From an uncultured Clostridia bacterium (GTDB lineage Bacteria; Bacillota; Clostridia; Oscillospirales; Oscillospiraceae): 13,270 bases of DNA. Location of the stretch: assembly GCA_945946745.1 (NCBI GenBank), contig CAMEWZ010000030.1, forward strand, positions 1 to 13,270, read 5' to 3'. This document shows positions 7,610 through 13,270 of this stretch, in pieces. The translations under genes were made by a program, and so were the position numbers. Under the pieces are notes generated by a model. That model was not told the DNA's origin. It searched no databases and was given only the letters and a program-made list of their open reading frames with translations. How positions within the stretch are numbered: the first letter of the stretch is position 1; each line of letters opens with the position of its first letter.

Positions 7610-9100
7610 ATGAATAAATGCAAATTCTGCCAGGAAGAGCTGGCGGAGGACAGCACCGTCTGCCCTCACTGCGGCAAGGACAACGCCGAAGAACCAGCCG
7701 CCGAAGAAACGGTTCTCCAGGAGGCGCCGGCCCTCTGCGAAGATGCTTCCAGCGATGCCCCCGTCTCTGCCGATGCAGCCATGCCTACAGAGGAGGATGC
7801 CCCCTCCGCGGAGATCCAGGAGGGCATCAAGGCCACTCCCGGCAAAATTGCCCTGGCCATAGCCGCCGTGGTGGTGCTGCTGGCGGCGTTGATCGCTCTG
7901 GTGGTCACCGGGCTGAAGGACAAGCAGCCCCAAGCCGTGGAAACCACCGGCGCCGCAACCGCCGCCACGGAGGAAACCGTGCCCGCCACCATTCCCGCTG
8001 ACGGCAACCCCGATGACGTGACCTGCAAGGGCACCTACACTGCCGAGGAAGAAGCGGTGCTGGCGGATCGGGAGACCGTGGTCGCCACCATGGGTGAGCA
8101 CACCCTGACCAACAGCCAGCTCCAAGTGTACTATTGGATGGAGGTTCAGGGCTTTCTGAGCAACTACGGCGCCTATGCCTCCTATTTTGGCTTGGACTAC
8201 ACCCAGCCGCTGGACACTCAGGTTTGTCCTCAGGCCGAGGGTCAGACCTGGCAGCAGTATTTCCTCCAGTGCGCGCTGAACAACTGGCAGCAGATGCAGG
8301 CCATGTCCGCTGAGGCGGAGGCCACCGGTACGGCGATGGACGCGGAAAGCCGGGAATACCTGGACAAGCTGGACGATACCCTGGCGGAAATCGCCGATGC
8401 CTATGAGATCAGCGTGGAGGAACTGCTGCTCAGCAATTTTGGCCCCGGCGCTGACAAGGACGATTACCGCCACTTCCAGGAGCTGTACCATACCGGCTAT
8501 CCCTACTATGAGGCGCAGGTCGCCAAGTTTGTGCCCACCGAGAAAGAGCTGGAGGATTTCTACGCGTCTCATGAGGCGGATTACGCCAACAGCGGCGTTT
8601 CCAAGGATGACACCTTCGTGGACGTGCGCCACATTCTGCTGATGGTAGAGGGCGGCACCACCGGCGAGGATGGCACCACCACCTACACCGACGAGGAGTG
8701 GGAGGCCTGCCGTCTGAAAGCCCAGGCGGTGCTGGACGAATGGCTGGCAGGGGCCAAAACCGAGGACAGCTTCGCTGCCCTGGCCACGGAAAAAACCGAG
8801 GATCCCGGTTCCCAGTCCACCGGAGGGTTGTACGAGAAGGTCTATCCGGGGCAGATGGTCACGGCCTTCAACGACTGGTGCTTCGATGCCAGCCGTCAGC
8901 CCGGAGATTACGGTCTGGTCAAAACCGAGTATGGCTACCATGTGATGTATTTCGTCAAGAGCTATCCCCAGTGGAAATACTACGCCGAAAGCGACTGGGT
9001 CAGCGAGCAGACGAACAACCTAATCAGCTCCCTGCTGGAGCGCTATCCCATGGAGGTTTCCTACGACAAAATCCGTCTTGGTCTGGTTGACATGGGGTAA
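7610..9100 (+). CDS. Membrane-anchored parvulin-type peptidyl-prolyl isomerase with N-terminal zinc ribbon
   Basis: Parvulins (PrsA/SurA type) catalyse cis-trans isomerisation of prolyl bonds and help exported proteins fold. The 496-residue product has three parts. A short zinc ribbon (C4-x2-C7, then C18-x2-C21) comes first. An acidic stretch and one membrane segment at about 80-102 follow, then a large presumably extracytoplasmic part. That part holds a SurA/PrsA-like N-terminal helical region (about 155-330) and a parvulin domain at about 337-451, with VRHILL at 339-344, GSQSTGGLYEKVYPGQMV at 400-417 and a closing EYGYHVMYF at 440-448. The ATG at 7610 is preferred: AGGA lies 5 nt upstream, whereas the in-frame ATG at 7598 has GGAG too close to it. 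The gene diverges from miaB and ends in a strong terminator, so it is probably monocistronic. Client proteins are unknown. It is anchored by a membrane segment, not by a lipobox as in PrsA. Confidence 0.87.
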   Translation: MNKCKFCQEELAEDSTVCPHCGKDNAEEPAAEETVLQEAPALCEDASSDAPVSADAAMPTEEDAPSAEIQEGIKATPGKIALAIAAVVVLLAALIALVVTGLKDKQPQAVETTGAATAATEETVPATIPADGNPDDVTCKGTYTAEEEAVLADRETVVATMGEHTLTNSQLQVYYWMEVQGFLSNYGAYASYFGLDYTQPLDTQVCPQAEGQTWQQYFLQCALNNWQQMQAMSAEAEATGTAMDAESREYLDKLDDTLAEIADAYEISVEELLLSNFGPGADKDDYRHFQELYHTGYPYYEAQVAKFVPTEKELEDFYASHEADYANSGVSKDDTFVDVRHILLMVEGGTTGEDGTTTYTDEEWEACRLKAQAVLDEWLAGAKTEDSFAALATEKTEDPGSQSTGGLYEKVYPGQMVTAFNDWCFDASRQPGDYGLVKTEYGYHVMYFVKSYPQWKYYAESDWVSEQTNNLISSLLERYPMEVSYDKIRLGLVDMG

Positions 9101-9107
9101 ATTGTAT

Positions 9108-9147
9108 AAAAACCCGGGAGAAGCTGTCTGGCTTCTCCCGGGTTTTG
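9108..9147 (+). terminator. Rho-independent terminator after the PPIase gene
   Basis: A perfect 16-bp stem pairs 9109-9124 with 9131-9146 around the 6-base loop TGTCTG. The lower four pairs are A-T, so the 3' arm ends in TTTT. It begins 8 bases after the TAA at 9098-9100. Confidence 0.93.
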
Positions 9148-9229
9148 AATGTTACGACCGCTGGGATCCTCTTTCCGTCCGCAAGGCAATCTGACCAAAA
9201 TCGGGCGGTATTTTTCTCCGGCGGTGCAT

Positions 9230-9249
9230 TGGGAAAACCCACTTTCCCA
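9230..9249. repeat. Short inverted repeat upstream of the GH79 promoter
   Basis: TGGGAAA (9230-9236) and TTTCCCA (9243-9249) flank a 6-base centre and end one base before the -35 element at 9251. The symmetry and position would suit an operator for a dimeric regulator. There is no regulator gene of a recognised sugar-response family next to it, so the role is inference. Confidence 0.4.
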
Positions 9250-9250
9250 C

Positions 9251-9279
9251 TTGCGCCGGGAGGAATTCTTGATTATAAT
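9251..9279 (+). promoter_or_regulatory. Promoter of the GH79-like gene
   Basis: -35 TTGCGC (9251-9256), a 17-base spacer and a perfect -10 TATAAT (9274-9279). The start would be near 9286, giving a leader of about 47 bases before the ATG at 9333. The stretch 9147-9250 upstream holds no gene; apart from the inverted repeat at 9230-9249 I see nothing in it. Confidence 0.65.
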
Positions 9280-9332
9280 ATCCGTGTATACTGATGCGCG
9301 CCAAAAGCTGCGCTACACAAAGGAGATTATCT

Positions 9333-10871
9333 ATGGCTGAATTTGTCAAACTCACCCCCAGCGAACTGACCGCTCTGCACGAGCAGAATCCCCTGCTCAT
9401 GAGCTACAACGTGGAGTTCGCGGAAGTCACCGGCGGCACCTTCTGGAAGGCCTACACCCCCGGCCAGATCGCCGGAACGGAGCCGTTCTACGTCGAGCCC
9501 AGCAAGGACGGCATCGCCGCCATGTACAAGGATCTGATGCAGGTCTATCCTCCCATCAACCTGTATGACCCCAAGCTGCGCAAGCTGACCAAGGATCTGG
9601 GCACCGCCTGGATGCGGGTCTCCGGCACCTGGGCTACCAAGACCTACTATGATTTCGACGGCGAGTATGCCGATGGCACCGTGCCCGAGGGCTACCTGAA
9701 CGTGCTGACCAAGCAGCAGTGGATCGGCGTGCTGGACTTTGTCCGGGACTGCGGATTGAAGCTGAAGATCTCCATGGCCAACTGCCCCGGCCTGCACTCC
9801 GCGGAGGAGCCCTGGCCCACCACCGAGGCGGAGAAGATCTTCAAGTTCTCCAAGGAATACGGTGTGCCCATCCAGGCCGCCGAGTTCGCCAACGAGCCCA
9901 ATATGATGGAAGATACCGGTTTCCCCAAGGGCTATACGGCTGAGCACTACCGCCGTGACTCCGACATCTTCAGCGCGTGGCTGAAGGAGAACTATCCCGA
10001 ATGCCTGCTGGTTGGCCCCTCTGATGTGGGCGGCATGGCTTCCGGAATGGATCTTGGCGGGAAAAATGACGAGCAGGGCACCGGCGGCGTGGAGCAGCTC
10101 TCCCGGGAGAACGTCAGTGTGGACGATCTGCTGGATGGCTGCATCCCCATGGATGTCTACTCCTACCACTATTATAACGGCGTTTCCGACCGTCTGGCGT
10201 CCGTGATGCCCAAAGCCCACTGGCAGCCCGAGATGGCCAACTCCGAGGCCTTCCTGGCGGTGCCCATTTCCATGTGCCGGTTCCACTGCGGCAAGCGGGA
10301 CAAGTACGTTCCCGGCGGCGAAATGTGGGTCACCGAGTCTGGCGAAGCGGGCGGCGGCGGTTCCAGCTGGTCCTCCACTTACCTGGATGTGCTGCGGACT
10401 CTGAACGAGCTGGGCGGCTTCTCCGCGCTGACCCGGGGCATCATCTTCCACAACACATTGACGGCTTCCGACTACGCATTCCTGGACCGGAACACCCATG
10501 ATCCCCGTCCCAACTTCTTCGCCGTGAAGCTGTGGCAGGATCTGATGGGCACCACCGTCTATGACACCAAGGAGCCTGTCCGGGAGGGCGCTCATGTCTA
10601 CTGCCAGTCCTCCAAGACCGAGCCCGGCAAGAAGTGCTATCTGATCATCAACAACTCTGAGACCGAGACCACCACGGTCGAGGCTCCCAACGATGGCACC
10701 ATCTATGTGCTGGCCGGCAAGGACGGCAACAAGCGGGCCACCGTGATGACCCTAAACGGCCGCGACCTGGTTCTGGGTGAGAACTGGGAGCTGCCCGACC
10801 TGTCCGGCGCCCCTGTCGCCGCCGGTAAGATCGAGCTGGCCCCCATGACCTGCACCTTCCTGGTGGTGTAA
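9333..10871 (+). CDS. Glycoside hydrolase family 79-like enzyme (heparanase / beta-glucuronidase type), cytoplasmic
   Basis: GH79 enzymes are retaining clan-A glycosidases acting mainly on beta-linked glucuronic acid (beta-glucuronidases, heparanases). The 512-residue product shows the expected layout: LGTAWMRVSGTWATKTYYD at about 90-107 like the LRxGG strand of heparanase; FANEPN at 185-190 with E188 as presumed acid/base (NEP motif); VYSYHYYN at 275-282; and WVTESGEAGGGG at 332-343 with E335 as presumed nucleophile, matching the heparanase W-x2-E-[ST]-x-x-x-GGG segment. A beta-sandwich-like tail ends the protein. The ATG at 9333 has AAAGGAG 7 nt upstream; the in-frame ATG at 9294 has none. 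There is no signal peptide, so it likely acts inside the cell on imported short glycosides. Its own promoter and terminator make it a single-gene unit. Family assignment rests on motif resemblance; the substrate is not determined. Confidence 0.78.
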   Translation: MAEFVKLTPSELTALHEQNPLLMSYNVEFAEVTGGTFWKAYTPGQIAGTEPFYVEPSKDGIAAMYKDLMQVYPPINLYDPKLRKLTKDLGTAWMRVSGTWATKTYYDFDGEYADGTVPEGYLNVLTKQQWIGVLDFVRDCGLKLKISMANCPGLHSAEEPWPTTEAEKIFKFSKEYGVPIQAAEFANEPNMMEDTGFPKGYTAEHYRRDSDIFSAWLKENYPECLLVGPSDVGGMASGMDLGGKNDEQGTGGVEQLSRENVSVDDLLDGCIPMDVYSYHYYNGVSDRLASVMPKAHWQPEMANSEAFLAVPISMCRFHCGKRDKYVPGGEMWVTESGEAGGGGSSWSSTYLDVLRTLNELGGFSALTRGIIFHNTLTASDYAFLDRNTHDPRPNFFAVKLWQDLMGTTVYDTKEPVREGAHVYCQSSKTEPGKKCYLIINNSETETTTVEAPNDGTIYVLAGKDGNKRATVMTLNGRDLVLGENWELPDLSGAPVAAGKIELAPMTCTFLVV

Positions 10872-10877
10872 TCCAAC

Positions 10878-10932
10878 GTAAAAAACGAAAGGGACGGTTT
10901 TCTGAGCCGTCCCTTTCCTTCCTTTTTCTTTC
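10878..10932. terminator. Bidirectional rho-independent terminator between GH79 and XRE genes
   Basis: An 11-bp stem pairs 10887-10897 (GAAAGGGACGG) with 10907-10917 around a 9-base loop. On the plus strand it is followed by CTTCCTTTTTCTTTC; on the minus strand by GTTTTTT (plus-strand AAAAAAC at 10880-10886). It lies in the 59 bp between two convergent genes and can end both. Confidence 0.85.
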
Positions 10933-11356
10933 AGCACAAGGTAACCTCGTTCTGCGCAAACAGGAGATCATTTGTCGCCATCAGATCCAGGCCATGGGTG
11001 ATGGCGTAGAGAATCACCGCGTCCCGGCGGTTTTTGGGATAGAGCTGCGCAAAGCCGCTGCACTTCAGCATTTCCTGGGTCTGATCCAGATTGGCGTTCA
11101 TCCCCAAACACAGGCACAGCATTCGATCCCGGGAGGGCATCCGCTGGCCGGAGAAGATCTGGTACAGATAGACATCGCTGGTACCGGCATTCTTTGCCAA
11201 AGCGGCTTTGGACAGTCCAGACTGCTGAAACAAGTCCCAAAGCATATCCACAAAACTGGCCGACACAAACTGCTCCCGGTTCTCGGACAAGAAGCGGTTG
11301 ATATTGGGCGTGGCAGTTAATTCATATTGCAGTTCGTTGGTGTTTTTCTGAATCAT
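10931..11356 (-). CDS. XRE-type helix-turn-helix regulator paired with the adjacent kinase
   Basis: This small cytoplasmic protein of 141 residues has a lambda-repressor-like HTH at about 34-92. GLSKAALAKNAGTSDVYLYQ (47-66) reads as helix 2-turn-recognition helix, and FSGQRMPSRDRMLCLCLGM (68-86) is typical of the next helix pair. The C-terminal part (ECSG-like LKCSGFAQLYPKNRRDAVILYAI, about 97-119) resembles, from memory, small HTH proteins of gut Clostridia. The ATG at 11356-11354 is chosen because a promoter at 11421-11393 would start transcription near 11386, downstream of the earlier in-frame ATGs. AAAGG lies 11 nt before the ATG, a rather long spacing. The gene diverges from the Ser/Thr kinase gene, which suggests a regulator-kinase pair, perhaps with the regulator controlling both genes or being a phosphorylation target. 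That link is inference. Confidence 0.78.
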   Translation of the reverse strand: MIQKNTNELQYELTATPNINRFLSENREQFVSASFVDMLWDLFQQSGLSKAALAKNAGTSDVYLYQIFSGQRMPSRDRMLCLCLGMNANLDQTQEMLKCSGFAQLYPKNRRDAVILYAITHGLDLMATNDLLFAQNEVTLC

Positions 11357-11392
11357 GGTGATACCGGCCTTTACCTCGTGATTTCCTTTCCC

Positions 11393-11421
11393 ATTATATG
11401 GCAATCGCGGCAGAAAAGCAA
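11393..11421 (-). promoter_or_regulatory. Promoter of the XRE-type regulator
   Basis: On the minus strand, -35 TTGCTT (11421-11416), a 17-base spacer and a perfect -10 TATAAT (11398-11393). A weaker plus-strand -10 (TATATG, 11395-11400) with TTACCT (11371-11376) as -35 at 18 bases could serve the kinase. The two -10 elements would then overlap, so a protein bound here would affect both genes. Confidence 0.6.
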
Positions 11422-11454
11422 CCATCAGACTGCATCGTAGAGGAGAGAAAATTT

Positions 11455-12849
11455 TTGACCAGTCCCATAGAGACATCCTTTGGAACCCTTGTTATCGAAA
11501 AGGAACTAAAATCCAATTCCCACAACAGCGTGTATCTGGCTCGGAACACGCAAATCATCCGGCAGTGCATCTACCGGGAATTTACCGGCAGTGCGGAGGT
11601 ATACCGGATTCTGGAGCAGCTGCACAGCCCCCATCTCCCCGAGATTTATGCCGTGAAGGAAACGGACGGTAAGGTCTGCGTCCTGGAGGAATATATTCAG
11701 GGCGACACGCTGTCCTTCCTGCTGGAGGAGAAACCCCTGCCGGAGCAAACTGCCGGGGAAATCCTGCGCCAGCTCTGCGATGCCCTTTCCCTGCTGCACA
11801 AAGCCGGGGTGGTACACCGGGATATCAAGCCGGAAAACATCCTCCTGCGGGGCAGCATGGCCGTTCTCATTGACTTTGACGTTTCCCGGATGGTAAAACC
11901 GGAGCACAGCACGGACACCCAAATCATGGGCACCACCGGCTACGCCGCCCCGGAGCAGTACGGCTTCTCCCAGACCGACGCCCGCGCCGACATTTACGCC
12001 CTTGGCATTCTGCTCAACGAAATGCTGACGCGCCAGCACCCTTCCAAGCGCCTGGCCGCAGGCCGGTTCCGCCCGGTGATCGAGCGCTGCATTGAAGTCA
12101 ACATGGACAAGCGCTACGCCTCGGTGGAGGATCTGCAAAAAGCAATTCGCCGGGCGATGGCGCCCAAAAGCGGCAAGTCGCTACTCCTTGGCGCGGCGGC
12201 GGGCGCCGCGGCGATGCTGCTGCTTCTGACTTTGATTCCGCCAGGAAAACAAGCCTCCGCTCCGGAGATCCCCACGGACGCTGCGTCAGCCGCCGCCAGC
12301 GAGCCGGAAACCCTCCCGCCAACGGAGGAGTCCGAATTCTCTGTCCTGGGCGCCTACAGGCTTCAGCCTGTGGAGGTGCCGGAAACGCCCTGGTCTGGCA
12401 GCGCGAGGGGCTTCACCACGCCCTTCTCCTACGATCTGGATGGAGACGGGACTTTGGAGCCATACATCTTCGGCACGCTCCATGCCAATGTTCCGGCAGG
12501 CCACCGGAACACCCCGTCCGACAGCTTTGGGCTGGCAGGCCAGGAAACCAGTATGCGCAATGTCTATCCCTGCGTCTGGCGGCAGGAAACGGACGGCAGC
12601 TTTACGCAAGTCAAGGAATTTTCGGATCTTCTGAAAGATCCCCAGGCAACTCTCTGGCGGATAGAAGGAACTGACTCCCAGGCCCCAGAGGTTTTCCGCA
12701 TGGACGATATCTGGAAGGGCGGTGTTTCTGTGGTCTTCTCCCTAAAAAACACCGGCATGTGGCTCTTTGCGGTCAGCGCGACTCTGGACGGCCAGCAGCT
12801 CACCGCCGCCACCACATCCTATGTGTACGATGCGCAGTCCGATTCGTAA
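11455..12849 (+). CDS. Atypical membrane-anchored Hanks-type serine/threonine protein kinase
   Basis: The kinase domain spans about residues 5-232 of a 464-residue product. The catalytic loop HRDIKPEN is at 121-128 (D123), DFD replaces DFG at 140-142, the activation segment has GTTGYAAPEQY at 159-169, and ARADIYALG (176-184) is the helix-F region. The glycine loop is missing: KSNSHNSVYLAR at about 19-30 has no GxGxxG. The beta-3 position that is usually Lys (VAIK) reads CIYR, with R41. One membrane segment at about 242-262 separates the kinase from an external domain of some 200 residues that contains YDLDGDGTLEPYIFG (326-340), a calcium-loop/FG-GAP-like motif. The TTG at 11455-11457 is preferred because AGGAG lies 9 nt upstream; the ATG at 11398 has no ribosome site but would add 19 residues. 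It diverges from the XRE-type gene. The missing residues leave catalytic activity open. Confidence 0.85.
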   Translation: MTSPIETSFGTLVIEKELKSNSHNSVYLARNTQIIRQCIYREFTGSAEVYRILEQLHSPHLPEIYAVKETDGKVCVLEEYIQGDTLSFLLEEKPLPEQTAGEILRQLCDALSLLHKAGVVHRDIKPENILLRGSMAVLIDFDVSRMVKPEHSTDTQIMGTTGYAAPEQYGFSQTDARADIYALGILLNEMLTRQHPSKRLAAGRFRPVIERCIEVNMDKRYASVEDLQKAIRRAMAPKSGKSLLLGAAAGAAAMLLLLTLIPPGKQASAPEIPTDAASAAASEPETLPPTEESEFSVLGAYRLQPVEVPETPWSGSARGFTTPFSYDLDGDGTLEPYIFGTLHANVPAGHRNTPSDSFGLAGQETSMRNVYPCVWRQETDGSFTQVKEFSDLLKDPQATLWRIEGTDSQAPEVFRMDDIWKGGVSVVFSLKNTGMWLFAVSATLDGQQLTAATTSYVYDAQSDS

Positions 12850-12870
12850 CCAAAAGCCCTTATAAAGGAC

Positions 12871-12911
12871 ACTTGCCCTGCGGGAAAAATCCCGCAGGGC
12901 AAGTTCGTTTG
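12871..12911. terminator. Rho-independent terminator between kinase and galE
   Basis: A perfect 15-bp stem pairs 12871-12885 with 12890-12904 around an AAAA loop, in the 78 bp between the convergent kinase and galE genes. The following T content is modest on both strands (TCGTTTGTC on the plus strand), so efficiency is uncertain, but the stem and position fit a shared terminator. Confidence 0.78.
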
Positions 12912-12927
12912 TCGAAAGGAAATCGTA

Positions 12928-13270
12928 TTACTCCCCGTAACCCATCGGATTCTGGCTCTGCCAGCGCCAGGAATCCCGGCACATATCCTCCAGATTCTTC
13001 TCGGCCTTCCACCCCAGAACCGCCGCGCTCTTGGCAGGGTCGGCGTAGCAGGTGGGCAGGTCGCCGGGGCGGCGGGCCACGATCTCATAGGGCACCTTCA
13101 CGCCGTTGGCCTTCTCGAAGGTCTTCACCATATCCAGCACGCTGTAGCCCACGCCGGTGCCCAGGTTGAACACCTCGCAGCCTAAGTTCTCCGCCGCGTA
13201 TTTCACTGCCGCCACATGGCCCTTGGCCAGATCCACCACGTGGATATAGTCCCGGACGCCGGTGCCGTCG
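12928..13270 (-). CDS. galE: UDP-glucose 4-epimerase GalE (partial, C-terminal 114 residues)
   Basis: GalE interconverts UDP-glucose and UDP-galactose in the Leloir pathway and for polysaccharide precursors. The visible part runs from the right edge to the TAA at 12930-12928. It begins DGTGVRDYIHVVDLAKGH, the highly conserved GalE segment, followed by the usual C-terminal features FNLGTGVGYSVLDMV, ARRPGDLPTCYADPAKSAAVLGW and a final DSWRWQSQNPMGYGE. These distinguish GalE from other extended short-chain epimerases. The start and NAD-binding domain lie beyond the window. It converges on the kinase gene and shares a hairpin terminator with it. Confidence 0.95.
   Translation of the reverse strand, partial: DGTGVRDYIHVVDLAKGHVAAVKYAAENLGCEVFNLGTGVGYSVLDMVKTFEKANGVKVPYEIVARRPGDLPTCYADPAKSAAVLGWKAEKNLEDMCRDSWRWQSQNPMGYGE

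Noticed and set aside
7442..8941. Open frame of 499 codons on the minus strand opposite the PPIase gene
   Set aside because: The plus-strand frame encodes clear zinc-ribbon, membrane and parvulin domains; the opposite frame is Gly/His-rich without any family motif.
9327..10595. Open frame of 422 codons on the minus strand opposite the GH79-like gene
   Set aside because: It is Gly/His/Val-rich with no motif or ribosome site; the plus strand has promoter, ribosome site and catalytic motifs.
11358..11382. Two GTGAT direct repeats 20 bp apart in the XRE-kinase intergenic region
   Set aside because: Five-base matches are expected by chance at this length; no longer extension or symmetry supports an operator.

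Overview
This is a GC-rich window of ordinary bacterial gene density. It suggests a Firmicute of the class Clostridia, most likely a gut Oscillospiraceae/Ruminococcaceae-type bacterium. The grounds are the gene order miaB-mutS-mutL-miaA, an endonuclease-type MutL (no MutH-type repair), strong AGGAGG-type ribosome sites, a Hanks-type kinase beside an XRE-type regulator, a GH79-type glycosidase, and a double-hairpin repeat of a kind I recall from such genomes. Taxonomy is inferred from style, not from a marker-gene search.

Layout. Positions 1-7480 hold a leftward operon, read in the order miaB (with an extra C-terminal ASCH domain), mutS, a CPBP-family membrane protease, mutL and miaA (cut by the window edge). 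Gaps are 31, 3, 4 and 31 bp, and a good sigma-70-type promoter sits just before miaB. The unit joins the two enzymes of ms2i6A37 tRNA modification (MiaA then MiaB) with the MutS/MutL mismatch repair pair. Divergent from it, at 7610-9100, is a membrane-anchored parvulin-type prolyl isomerase with an N-terminal zinc ribbon, closed by a 16-bp-stem terminator. At 9251-10871 a monocistronic GH79-like (heparanase/beta-glucuronidase family) gene has its own promoter and a bidirectional terminator. At 10931-12849 a small XRE-type regulator (leftward) and an atypical membrane-anchored Ser/Thr kinase (rightward) diverge from a 98-bp intergenic region. The window ends in the C-terminal part of a leftward galE.

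Most notable: (1) the MiaB-ASCH fusion, which puts a PUA-like RNA-binding or ac4C-amidohydrolase-type domain on a tRNA methylthiotransferase; (2) the kinase/XRE pair, in which the kinase lacks a glycine-rich loop, appears to have Arg in place of the beta-3 Lys and has DFD for DFG, but keeps the catalytic loop; (3) a double-hairpin dispersed-type repeat sitting in frame inside the MutL linker. No tRNA, rRNA, CRISPR array, insertion sequence or phage gene was seen. No gene-free stretch exceeds 300 bases.
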